Positions 45,867 to 56,626 of a DNA stretch of 64,000 nucleotides are shown one piece after another; the first letter of the stretch is position 1, and each line of letters starts with the position of its first letter. Both the position numbers and the translations under genes were made by a program. The notes below the pieces were generated by a model, which did not search any database, had not been told where the DNA came from, and saw only the letters and a list, made by a program, of their open reading frames with translations. The DNA is from Elymus sibiricus (lineage: Eukaryota > Streptophyta > Magnoliopsida > Poales > Poaceae): positions 135,179,148 to 135,243,147 of the forward strand of contig CM077665.1 in the NCBI GenBank assembly GCA_039707655.1, written 5' to 3'.

Positions 45867-47528
45867 GCCGTTCAGGTGGAGGTGGAAGGGAGGCCGGAGA
45901 TGCCCTGTCTCGCCGGCGGCGAGCAATCACGGCGAAGGAGCTTCGGGAGGTGGTCGCCGTCGACGTTCCCGACTGCAAAACAACCGGGGAAGAGAGGGAA
46001 AAGGGTCAGGGAGGTGAGGGAGGACTAATGGGAGAGAGAGGTAGGCCGGAGGGGTGCCTCACCGTGAGATCAACGGCGGCCCGAGGTGGCGGTGCCGAGC
46101 TCGATCCCGAGCACAGAGAGAGGGAGAGGAGCTGGGGCTTGACAGGGGGTCAATTCGGCGAGGGAGGGAGCCAGAGGAGGGAAGAGGGGCTCGGGAGAGG
46201 CCCTTTTATAGGGGAGGAGCGGTCCATCACGCGGTGGTGCGCCGGCGAGGTCGTAGCGCTCGCTGGAGGGCGCGGGGAAGAGAGGGGGCGTGTCTGGAGA
46301 GCTCCTGGGCATGGTCCACGACCAGAAAGAGAAGAGGGAGATGCGGGGGAGTGCGCGCGTGCGAAGCCACTCGTTGGCCGAATCGGGCGGCGGCGGGCGC
46401 GCGTGAGAGGTGCCGCTGAAGGGGGAGAGAGGAGGGGGCCGACAGTGGGTGCGTGCTGACGTCGAGGGGCCTCGACTGACGTGAGGGGGCGGCCCGAGGC
46501 CGTCGACAGCGTCGAGTCAACTCTCTGGAGCGCGGCGGCGCGCTCCAGAGCGCGACTTTGGCCGGCATGATGAGGCCTTGGTGCGCTCTAATGCGTCCAC
46601 AGATGTCCAACGGCCGCGGGGGGGGGGGGGGGAGTAAACAATGGGAAAAGAGGCATGGGATGCTCTGGAGTTATCAGGAGTGAGAGAGAGAAGTGAGAAA
46701 GGAGAGAAAGATGCTGTCCAGGGGCTGCAAATGGGGATTTCACCCCCTCAATCATAGAGCCAGCCGTTGAGAAAGTTACTGGAGGTGCTAGGGGTTTGCA
46801 GGATGCTGTGGTAAAAATTTGAGAGTAAGGGGGGGAGTGGAAGGGGGTCAAAACATGTCTTTGCTAAACCACCAGAAGGTGTTTGATCTGAGTTTGGGCA
46901 AGCAAATGGAGTTTGCCGGTTATGAAATTTAACAGGATGAAATGAGGGTAAGAATTGGGCTTGATCACCAAGTTTGAGCTCAATTGAGCAAAGTTGATAG
47001 TGCAAACTAGGTGAACCCTAGAAACCAACAGAAACTGTCTTCTGTAGATCCAGGTGTGCAAATCTAATCCCTTTGATGCACCACTTGATGGAGCATCCTT
47101 ATTTGGGCATTAAATCAAGGGAGATTGAGATGAAACTTCACAATGTAGAGTTGACCAAATTTGAATCAGGACACAAAGGGTTTTGGAATAATTTTGTGAA
47201 TCAAACCAAGGGAGATTGAGATGAAACTTGGCAAGATCATCACATATGACACATGTGACTTCCTGGAATTTTCTAGGATTTATTTGAGAATATTACTTAT
47301 AGAAATATTTCAAAACCTTGAAACTGACAGAAATGGTTTTGGAGGGTTTTGTCCAATATTTTGAACATGACCATGTGTTGAAATACTCATATATGGAAAA
47401 TATATGTCCACTGAGTTTTCCCAAATTTTCTGAAGAATTTTGAAAACCCTTAACCAATTGCCACACTTAAAAGACCATTTCTGGCCTTCAGAAAAAACCT
47501 TTAAATGGGGCGCCACCTCATTTTTTGT
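45867..47528 (-). mobile_element. Long minus-strand LTR, second segment (truncated)
   Basis: This continues 17109 after removal of element B. It has a CpG-rich part (45870-46620), where several overlapping frames on both strands are compositional, then AT-rich sequence with GGGAGATTGAGATGAAACTT repeated near 47128 and 47209. It stops at 47528 where Angela-like sequence begins; no LTR start or target duplication is visible there. Confidence 0.6.
46618..46632 (+). repeat. G15 homopolymer
   Basis: Fifteen consecutive G after CGGCCGC. Length is prone to sequencing or assembly error. It could form a G-quadruplex, but no function is implied. Confidence 0.8.
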
Positions 47529-49032
47529 CAGCAAGAGGGGGCGGAGAGGTAGTTGAGTTCCCCGGCAGCGCGACGGCGTGGTGGCGGCGGTGGTGGTGCT
47601 ATCCCGGAAGGGCTACGCCTAGCGCTACCGAAACCGCGAACGGAGGAGAAAACGATCTAGGGAGAGAGAGGGGCGCCAAGGGCTTCGTGTGTGCTCTTGG
47701 GCCGCCCCCTCCCCTCTATATATAGGTGGAGGGGCATGGAGATCAGCCCCCCCAAGCCCTAGGGCGCAGCCAAGGGGGAGGAGTTGAACTCCTAGTCCAA
47801 TTCCCTCACTTTCCATAAACAGGTGGACTTTCCACCTCTGCCAAGCCACATGGGCCTTGAGGGACTTGTGCGCCTGGCCCAATAAGGCCAGGGCGCCTCC
47901 CCTCAGCCCATGCAAACCCTTGGGACGTGGTGGAACCCTTGGGACGTGGTGAAACCCTCCGGAAGTTTCTGGAACCTTCTAGAAGCTTCCTGGTACAATA
48001 CCTGAAAAACCCGAAACTTTTCCGGTAGCCAAAATATGACTTCCCATATATAAATATTTACCTCCGGACCATTCCGGAACTCCTCATGACGTCCGGGATC
48101 TCATCCGGGACTCCGGACAACCTTCGGTCACCAACATACATAACTCAATAATACCAAATCATCACCGAATGTTAAGTGTGCAGACCCTGCGGGTTCGAGA
48201 ACTATGCAGACATGACCGAGAAACTCTCTGGTCAATAACCTATAGCGGGACCTGGATGCCCATATTGGCTCCTACATATTCTATGAAGATCTTTATCGGT
48301 CGAACCACGATGTCTAGGATTCACGTAATCCCGTATGTAGTTCCCTTTGTCCATCGGTATGTTACTTGCCCAAGATTCGATCGTCGGTATCTCCATACCT
48401 AGTTCAATCTCGTTACCGGCAAGTCTCTTTACTCGTTCCGTAATACAAGATCCCGTGACTAACTCCTTAGTCACATTTCTTGCAAGCTTCTTGTGATGCT
48501 GTATTACCAAGTGGGCCCAGAGATATCTCTCCGTCATACGGAGTGACAAATCCCAGTCTCGATCCATGACAACCCAACAGACACCCTCGGAGATACCTAT
48601 AGAGCTTCTTTATAGTCACCCAGTTATGTTGTGACGTTTGATACACACAAGGCATTCCTCCGGTGTCAGGGAGTTGCGTGATCTCATGGTCATCGGAACG
48701 GATACATTGACATGCAGAAAACAATAGCAATAATACTGACACGATCATATGCTACGTTCATAGTTTGGGTCTTGTCCATCACATCATTCTCCTAATGATG
48801 TGATCCTGTTATCAGATGACAACTCATGTCTATGATCAGGAAACCTTGACCATCTCTGATCAACGAGCTAGTCTAGTAGAGGCTCACTAGGGACATGGTG
48901 TTGTCTATGTACCCTCACATGTATTTGAGTTTCCAATCAATACAATTATAGCATGGATAATAAACGATTATCATGAACAAGGAAATATAATAATAACCAT
49001 TTTATTATTGCCTCTAGGGCATATTTCCAATA
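47529..49032 (-). mobile_element. 3' LTR of an Angela-like Copia element, truncated
   Basis: On the minus strand the LTR starts at 49032 as TATTGGAAATATGCCCTAGA (TGTTGG in intact copies) and runs to 47529, where about 400 terminal bases are missing. TGGGACGTGGTGGAACCCT is doubled at 47930-47960. Sequence matches the copies at 54100-54668 and 54860-56172. Angela assignment is from recalled sequence. Confidence 0.88.
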
Positions 49033-49071
49033 GTCTCCCACTTGCACTAGAGTCAATAATGTAGCTCACAT

Positions 49072-49146
49072 CAGTATGTGATTAACACTTACATCACCAT
49101 GTGATTAACACTTACATCACCATGTGATTAACACCCAATGAGTTCT
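49072..49146 (-). repeat. 25-bp tandem repeat in the Copia 3' region
   Basis: ATGTGATTAACACTTACATC occurs twice in tandem with a third partial copy, at a period of about 25 bases. It lies in the 3' non-coding part next to the polypurine tract (minus strand, ...AGTGGGAGAC). Confidence 0.85.
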
Positions 49147-49699
49147 GGGGTTTGATCATGTTTTTCTTGTGAGAGAAGTTTTAGTCAACGGGTGTGTAAC
49201 ATTCAGATCCGTGTACACTTTGCAACTCTCTATACTGTAGATGCTCCTACCACGCTTCACTTGGAGCTATTCCAAATGACTACCCCACTGTAGGTATCCG
49301 GATTGCTACTTTGAGTCGTCTGGTGTTAAAGCTTGCATCGACGTAACTCTTTACGACGAACTCTTTATCACCTCCATAATCGAGAAACATCTCCTTAGTC
49401 CTCTAGTTACTAAGGATAATTTTGACCGCTGTCCAGTGATCCACTCCTGGATCACTCTTGTACCCCCTTGTCAGACATGGGGCAAGGCACACATGAAGTG
49501 CAGTACACAGCATGGCATACCGTATAGAGCCTATGGCTAATGGCATAGGGGACGACCTTCGTCCTTTCTCTTTCTTCTGTCGTGGTCGAGTTTTGAGTCT
49601 TACTCAACTTCACACCTTACAAATCAGGCAAGAACTCCTTTTGACTGATCCATTTTGAACTCTTTCAAAAACTTGTCAAGGTATGTTCTCATTGAAAGT

Positions 49700-50630
49700 C
49701 TTATCAAGCGTCTTGATCTATCTCTATAGATCTTGATGCCTAATATACTAGTAGCTTTATCCGGGTCTTCCTTTGAAAAACTCTTTTCAAACAACCTTTT
49801 TTGCTTTCCAGAAATTCTACATTATTTCCGATCAACAATATGTCAACCACATATACATATTAGAAATTCTATAGTGCTCCCACTCACTTTCTTGTAAATA
49901 CAAGTTTCTCATAAACTTTGTATAAACTCCAAAGCTTTGATCACCTCATCAAAGCGTATATTCCAACTCTGAGATGCTTGCTCCAGTCCATAGAAGGATC
50001 GCTGGTGCTTGCATACCTTTTAGCATCCTTAGGATTGACAAAAACTTCTGGTTGTATCACATACAACCTTTCCTCACGGAAACCATTAAGGAAACTTTGT
50101 TTTGACAGCCATCTGCTAGATTTCATAATCGAAAAATGCAGCAACTGCTAACATAATTCCAACAGACTTTAGCATCGCTACGGGTGAGAGAGTCTCATCG
50201 TAGTCAACTCCTTGAACTTGTCGGAAACCTTTTCGCGACAAGTCGAGCTTTATAAATGGTGACATTTACCATCAGCGTATGTCTTCCTCTTAAAGGTCCA
50301 TTTGTACTTAACGACCTGCCGTTCAACGGGCAAGTCTACCAAAGTCCATACTTGGTTTTCATACATGGATCCTATCTCGGACTTCATGGCTCCTAGCCAT
50401 TTGTTGGAATCCGGGCCCACCATCGCTTCTTCATAGTTCGTAGGCTCATCGTTGTCTAACAACAAGATTTCCATGACAGGATCACCGCACCTCTCAGGGG
50501 CGGTACATATCCTTGTCAACCAATGAGGTTTGGTAGTTACTTGATCTGATGTTTCATGATCATCATCATTTAGCTTCCTCTTCATTTGGCATAGGCACCG
50601 CAGAAACATCTTACTGCGTCGTGCTACCAT
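49700..50630 (-). pseudogene. Copia reverse transcriptase remnant
   Basis: On the minus strand, 50630-50250 encodes the start of a Copia RT domain (EEAMVGPDSNKWLGAMKSEI, NQVWTLVDLP, KYKWTFKRK). A later segment (50144-49941) has FLNGFREERLYVIQPEVF. Stops and frameshifts break it. Only about 1.2 kb separates this from the LTR, too short for the rest of RT plus RNase H, so part of the 3' coding region is deleted. No YVDD box is recognised. Confidence 0.8.
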
Positions 50631-51223
50631 TCAACTGAAGTGACGGTTCACTAACCTCATCAAATTCTACTTTCCTCCCACTCAATTCTTTCGAGAGAAA
50701 CAATTTGTCGAGAAAGGACCTATTTTTAGCAACAAACACTTTGTGCTTGGATCTGAGATAGAAGGTATAACCAATTGTTTCCTTAGGGTATTCTATGAAG
50801 ATGCATTCGTCCGCTTTGGGTTCGATTTCATTAGGTGAAAACCTTTTTCATATAAGCGTCGTAGCCCCAAACATTAAGAAATGACAGCTTAGGTTTCTGC
50901 CAAACCATAATTCATACGGTATCATCTCAACGGACTTAGATGGTGCCCTATTAAAGTGAACGTAGTTGTCTCCAATGCATAACCCAAAAATGATAGTGGC
51001 AAAACGATAAGAGACATCATAGTATGCACCATATCCAATAGGGCACGACTACGACGTTCGGACACACCATCACACTATGGTGTTCCAGGCGGCGTGAGTT
51101 GTGAAACAATTTCCACATTGTCTTAAGTTGCATACCAAACTCGTAACCTAGATATTCACCTCCACGATCATATCGTAGACATTTTATCTTCTTGTCACGA
51201 TGATCTTCAACTTCACTCTGAAA

Positions 51224-51754
51224 TTACTTGAACCTTTCAAACATTTCAGACTTGTGTTTCATTAAGTAAATATCCCCATATCTACTCAAATCATCAGTGA
51301 AGGTAAGAAAATAATGATATCCATTGCGCGCTTCAACACTTATTGGACCACATACATCAACATGTATCATTTCCAATAAGTCACTAGCCCGCTTCATCAT
51401 ACCGGAAAATGGGGTCTTAGTCATCTTGCCCAAGAGGCATGGTTCGCATGTCTCAACCGATTCGAAATCGAGTGAGTCAAAAGATCCATCAGCATTTAGT
51501 TTCTTCATGCGCTTTACACCAATAAGACCTTGGCAGCAGTGCCACAAGTATGTGGTACTATCATTTTTAACTTTGCATCTTTTGGCATCAATATTATGAA
51601 CATGTGTATCACTACGATCGAGATTCAATAAACCATTCACCTTGGGTGCATGACCATTGAAGGTATTATTCATGTAAACAGAATAACCATTATTCTCTGA
51701 CTTAAATGAATAACTGTATTGCAATAAACATGATCCAATCATGTTCATGCTCAA
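51224..51754 (-). pseudogene. Copia pre-integrase and integrase remnant
   Basis: A 176-codon minus-strand frame holds a degraded GAG-pre-integrase zinc region (LWHCCQGLIGVKRMKKL, then CEPCLLGKMTKTPF) and the integrase core start (MIHVDVCGPISVEARNGYHY, TFTDDLSRYGDIYLM), including the D of VDVCGP and TDD. In Copia elements the zinc region normally reads LWHxRLGH; here CQGL replaces it, which suggests loss of binding. The frame ends at 51224 and the rest of the integrase is interrupted. Confidence 0.88.
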
Positions 51755-52059
51755 CGCAAAACACCAAATAACATTTATTCAGGTTCATCACTAATCCCGA
51801 AGGTAGAGGGAGCGTGCGATGGTGATCACATCAACCTTGGAAACACTTCCAACACACATCATCACCTCACCCTTAGCTAGTCTCCGTTTATTCCGTAGCT
51901 TTTATTTCGAGTTACTAACGTTAGCAACTGAACCGGTATCTAATACCCAGGTGCTACTAGGAGTACTAGTAAGGTACACATCAATAACATGTATATCAAA
52001 TATACTTTTGTTGACGTTGCCAGCCTTCTTATCTACCAAGTATCTAGGGCAGTTCCGCT

Positions 52060-52840
52060 TCAGTGACCGTTCCCCTCATTATAGAAGCACTTAGTCTCGG
52101 GTTTGCGTTCAACCTTGGGTTTCTTCACTGGAGCGGCAACTGGCTTGCCATTCATGAAGGTTCCCTTCTTGCCCTTGCCCTTCTTGAAACTAGTGGTTTT
52201 ACCAACCATCAACACTTGATGCTCCTTCTTGATTTCTACCTTCGCGGTGTCGAACATCGCGACTAGCTCATGGGATCATCCATCCCTGACATGTTATAGT
52301 TCATCATGAAGCTCTAGTAGCTTGGTGGCAGTGACTTGGAGAACTATATCAATCACTATCTTATCTGGAAGATCAACTCCCACTTGATTCAAGCGATTGT
52401 AGCACTCAGACAATCTGAGCACATGCTCACCGATTGAGCTATTCTCCTTCATCTTGCAAGCAAAGAATCTTTGTTGGAGGTCTCATACCTCTCAACACGG
52501 GCACGAGCCTGAAATCCAATTTCAGCTCTTGGAACATCTCATATGTTCCGCGACGTTCAAAACGTCTTTGGAGCCTAAATTCTAAGCTGTAGTGCATGAC
52601 GCACTGAACTATCAAGTAGTCATCACAACGTGCCTGTCAGACGTTCACAACATCCACAGACTACGCTGGAGGGGGTGGTGCACCGAGCAGCGCATCAAGG
52701 ACATAAGCCTTCTGTGCAGCAACGAGGACAATCCTCTGTTTACGGAGCCAGTCTGCATAATTGCTACTACCATCTTTCAACTTACTTTTTCTCTAGGAAC
52801 GTATCAATAATTCAGGGGAGCTACAGTGCGAGCTATCTAT
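52060..52840 (-). pseudogene. Copia gag remnant
   Basis: On the minus strand 52257-52060 encodes MFDTAKVEIKKEHQVLMV, a Lys/Gly-rich basic stretch and CFYNEGNGH. The last is a CCHC knuckle that has lost its second Cys and meets a stop just after the His. Upstream sequence to about 52840 looks like the rest of gag, with many interruptions. Confidence 0.75.
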
Positions 52841-54086
52841 AACATAATTTGCAAAGACACTTTGACTATGTTCATGATAATGAGTTCAATTAATCATATT
52901 ACTTAAGAACTCCCACTCAAATCAACATCCCTCAGGTTGTCTAAGTGTGACATGATCCAAATCCACCAACCCAAGTCCGATCATCACGTGATATGAGGTG
53001 GTTTCAATGGTGAACATCTCCATGTTGATCATATCTACTATATGACTCATGTTCGACCTTTCGGTCTCTTGTGTTCCGAGGCCATGCCTGTACATGCTAG
53101 GATCGTCAAGTTTAACCCAAGTGTTCCGCATGTGCAACACTGGCTTGCACCCGTTGTATGTGAACGTAGAGTCTATCACACCCGATCATCACGTGGTGCT
53201 TCGAAACGACAAACTTTCGCAACGGTGCACACTCGGGGAGAACACAATTTTATCTTGAAATTTTAGTGAGGGATCACCTTATAATTCTACCGTTGTCCTA
53301 AGCAAAATAAGGTGCATAAAAGGATTAACATCACATGCAATTCATAAGTGACATGATATGGCCATGAACTTGTGCTTTTGATCTCCATCTCCAAAGCACC
53401 GGCATGATCTCCATCGTCAGCGGCATGACACCATGATCTCCATCAATGTGTCGCCATCGGGGTTGTCGCGCCAACCATGCTTCTACTACTATTGCTACCG
53501 TTTAGTGATAAAGTAAAGAATTACATAGCACTTAATGATTGACACGAAGGTCATACAATAATTACAGACAATCCTATGGCTCCTGCCGGTTGCCGTACTC
53601 ATCGACATGCAAGTCGTGATAATTCTATACAAAACATGATCATCTCATACATCAAATATATCTCATCATGTCTTTGGCCATATCACATCACAACATACCC
53701 TGCAAAAACAAGTTAGACGTCCTCTAAATGTTGTTTCATGTTTTACGTGGCTGCTATGGGTATCTAGCAAGAACGATTCTTACCTACGCAAAACCACAAC
53801 GGTGATAGGCAAATTGCTATTCAACCTTCTACAAGGACCGCCTTAATCAAATCCGATTCAACTAAAGTGGGAGAGACAGACACCCACTAACCATCTTTAT
53901 GCAACAAAGTCACATGTCAGTCAATGGAACCGGTCTCTTGTACATGGACGAGTAAGGTTGGTCCGAGCCGCTTCATCCCACAATACCACTGAATCAAGAA
54001 AAATACTAAGGGAGGAAGCAATCTGAATATCAACGCCCACAAACTCCTTTGTGTTCTACTCGTGATCTCATCTATGCATAGACCTA
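52841..54086 (-). other. Copia 5' leader and degraded gag start
   Basis: No intact frame. The part at 53908-54086 is the leader next to the PBS and is duplicated at 54671-54846. The frame at 52922-53179 shows no family signature. Confidence 0.5.
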
Positions 54087-54098
54087 GCTCTGATACCA
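54087..54098 (-). other. Primer-binding site, first copy
   Basis: GCTCTGATACCA is the inverse of TGGTATCAGAGC, the tRNA-Met-type PBS. It sits one base from the LTR end at 54100. Confidence 0.92.
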
Positions 54099-54099
54099 C

Positions 54100-54668
54100 T
54101 GTTGGGGAACGTTGCATGGGAAACAAAAAATTTCCTACGCTCACCAAGATCAATCTAGGAGATGCACATCTACGAGAGGAGAGATTGGATCTACATACCC
54201 TTGTAGATCGCTCAGTGGGAAGCATTAAGAAACGCGGTTGGTGTAGTTGAACATTTTCGCGATCGAATCACGAGTCGTCCCGCGATCCAATCATGGGCCG
54301 TCCCGCGATCCCATCACGGTTCTTCTGATCTAGTGCCGAACGGACGGCACCTCCGCGTTCAGCACACGTATAGCTCGATGACGATCTCCGCCTTCTTGAT
54401 CCAGCAAGAGGGGGCGGAGAGGTAGATGAGTTCCCCGGCAGCGCGACGGCGTGGTGGCGGCGGTGGTGGTGCTATCCCGGAAGGCCTTAGCCTAGTTCTA
54501 CCGAAACCGCGAACGGAGGAGAAAACGATCTAGGGAGAGAGAGGGGCGCCAAGGGCTTCGTGTGTGCTCTTGGGGCGCCCCTCCCCTCTATATATAGGTG
54601 GAGTGGCATGGAGATCAGCCCCTCCAAGCCCTAGGGCGTTGCCAAGGGGGAGGAGTTGGACTCCTAGT
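54100..54668 (-). mobile_element. Partial Angela-like 5' LTR, first copy of a tandem duplication
   Basis: Starts TGTTGGGGAACGTTGCATGG (the LTR end as read on the plus strand). It breaks at 54668 after GGACTCCTAGT, where a second copy of the leader begins. Confidence 0.88.
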
Positions 54669-54858
54669 CAGTCACATGTCAGTTGATGGAACCGGTCTCT
54701 CATACGTGGACGAGTAAGGTTGGTCCGAGCCGCTTCATCCCACAATACCGCTGAATCTAGAAAAGACTAAGGGAGGAAGCAATCTGAATATCAACGCACA
54801 CAAACTCCTTTATGTTCTACTCGTGATCTCATCTACGATAGACCTAGCTCCGATACCA
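54669..54858 (-). repeat. Second copy of Copia leader and PBS
   Basis: GTCACATGTCAGT-GATGGAACC to GCTCCGATACCA repeats 53908-54098. The PBS has one change (GCTCCGATACCA). It is part of a tandem duplication of roughly 763 bp. Confidence 0.88.
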
Positions 54859-54859
54859 C

Positions 54860-56172
54860 TGTTGGGGAACGTTGCATGGGAAACAAAAAATTTCCTACGC
54901 TCACCAAGATCAATCTAGGAGATGCACATCTACGAGAGGAGAGATTGGATCTACATACCCTTGTAGATCGCTCAGCGAGAAGCGTTAGAAACGCGGTTGG
55001 TGTAGTCGAACATTTTCGCGATCCAATCACGAGCCGTCCCGGGATCCAATCACGGCCGTCCCGCGATCCCATCACGGTTCTTCCGATCTAGTGCCGAACG
55101 GATGGCACCTCCGCGTTCAGCACACGTACAGCTCGATGACGATCTCCCCTTCTTGATCCAGCAATAGGGGGCGGAGAGGTAGATGAGTTCCCCGGCAGCG
55201 CAACGGCGTGGTGGCGGCGGTGGTGGTGCTATCCCGGAAGGGCTACGCCTAGCGCTACCGAAACCGCGAACGGAGGAGAAAACGATCTAGGGAGAGAGAG
55301 GGGCGCCAAGGGCTTCGTGTGTGCTCTTGGGGCGCCCCCTCCCCTCTATATATAGGAGGAGGGGCATGGAGATCAGCCCCTCCAAGCCCTAGGGCGCAGT
55401 CAAGGGGGAGGAGTTGGACTCCTAGTACAATTCCCTCCCTTTCCATAAACAGGTGGACTTTCCACCTCTCCCAAGCCACATGGGCCTTGAGGGACTTGTG
55501 CGCCTGGCCCAATAAGGCCAGGGCGCCTCCCCTCAGCCCATGCAAACCCTTGGGACGTGGTGGAACCCTTGGTGGACTTCTAGACTCCTCCAGAAGTTTC
55601 TGGAACCTTCTAGAAGCTTCCCGGCACAATACCGAAAAAACCCGAAACTTTTCCGGTAGCCAAAATATGACTTCCCATATATAAATCTTTACCTCCGGAC
55701 CATTCCGGAACTCCTCATGACGTCCGGGATCTCATCCAGGACTCTGAACAACCTTCGGTCATCGACATACATAACTCAATAATACCAAATCGTCACGGAA
55801 CGTTAAGTGTGCAGACCCTGTGGGTTCGAGAACTATGCAGACATGACCGAGAAACTCTTCGGTCAATAGCCAATAGCGGGACTTGGATGCCCATATTGGC
55901 TCCTACATATTCTACGAAGATCTTTATCGGTCGAACCACGATGTCTAGGATTCAGGTAATCCAGTATGTAGTTCCCTTTGTCCATCGGTATGTTACTTGC
56001 CCGAGATTCGATCGTCGGTATCTCCATATCTAGTTCAATCTCGTTACCAGCAAGTCTCTTTACTCGTTCCGTAATACAAGATCACGTGACTAACTCCTTA
56101 GTCACATTGCTTGCAAGCTTCTTGTGATGCTGTATTACCGAGTGGGCCCAGAGATACCTCTCCGTCATACGG
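54860..56172 (-). mobile_element. Angela-like 5' LTR, second copy, truncated on the right
   Basis: The LTR starts TGTTGGGGAACGTTGCATGG and continues past the point where the first copy stops (about 55436). It ends at CTCCGTCATACGG (about 56172), while the left LTR goes on for another 490 bases. TATATATAGG near 55348 is the TATA-like motif. Confidence 0.88.
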
Positions 56173-56481
56173 GCCGTGGGGAGCACAGCCGGCCGCGACC
56201 TGACAGGCCACGCGGAGGACAAGACCGGGCCATGAGGTGGGGCCCACTTCGGCCGCGGCCTTGCCCCGTGTGCACGGATCTTCTACGGCCCGGGCCGTCG
56301 GTTGGCATTCCCGAAATGCATTAACGCCCTTCCTGCGCGTGGCGGAAGTAGTGGGGATCGTGCGCGACGGATCCGCTCCCCACTACCCCCGCGCGGGGTT
56401 TAAACAGAGGGGAGAGGAGCGGAACGGGGCATTCGCTCCCTCCGCCCCCGTGCTTCGTCTTTGTCGCCCCTTCCCCTCCCC

Positions 56482-56521
<40 letters not shown>

Positions 56522-56626
56522 AGCAGAGGCCGCGCGCTCGCCGCACCGCCGTCCGCCGCCGTCGGGAGCCGCAACACGATCAATCCCACGCGTCCCGCCG
56601 CCGCGACCAAGGTACCCTTAAGGTAA
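56173..56626 (+). promoter_or_regulatory. Upstream region of the accessory gene of element C
   Basis: This CpG-rich stretch ends at the ATG at 56627. TTTAAA at 56399-56404 could serve as a TATA-like box, followed by a pyrimidine-rich leader and a (GA)16 tract. The left edge is the truncation junction with the Copia LTR; no 3' LTR of element C is visible. Confidence 0.4.
56487..56518 (+). repeat. (GA)16 microsatellite
   Basis: Uninterrupted GAGAGA run in the putative 5' leader of the accessory gene. The Arg/Glu alternation in frames here is a by-product. Confidence 0.95.

Noticed and set aside
45950..46459. 169-aa and neighbouring frames after element B
   Set aside because: They fall in the CpG-rich part of the long minus-strand LTR, overlap on both strands and resemble no family.
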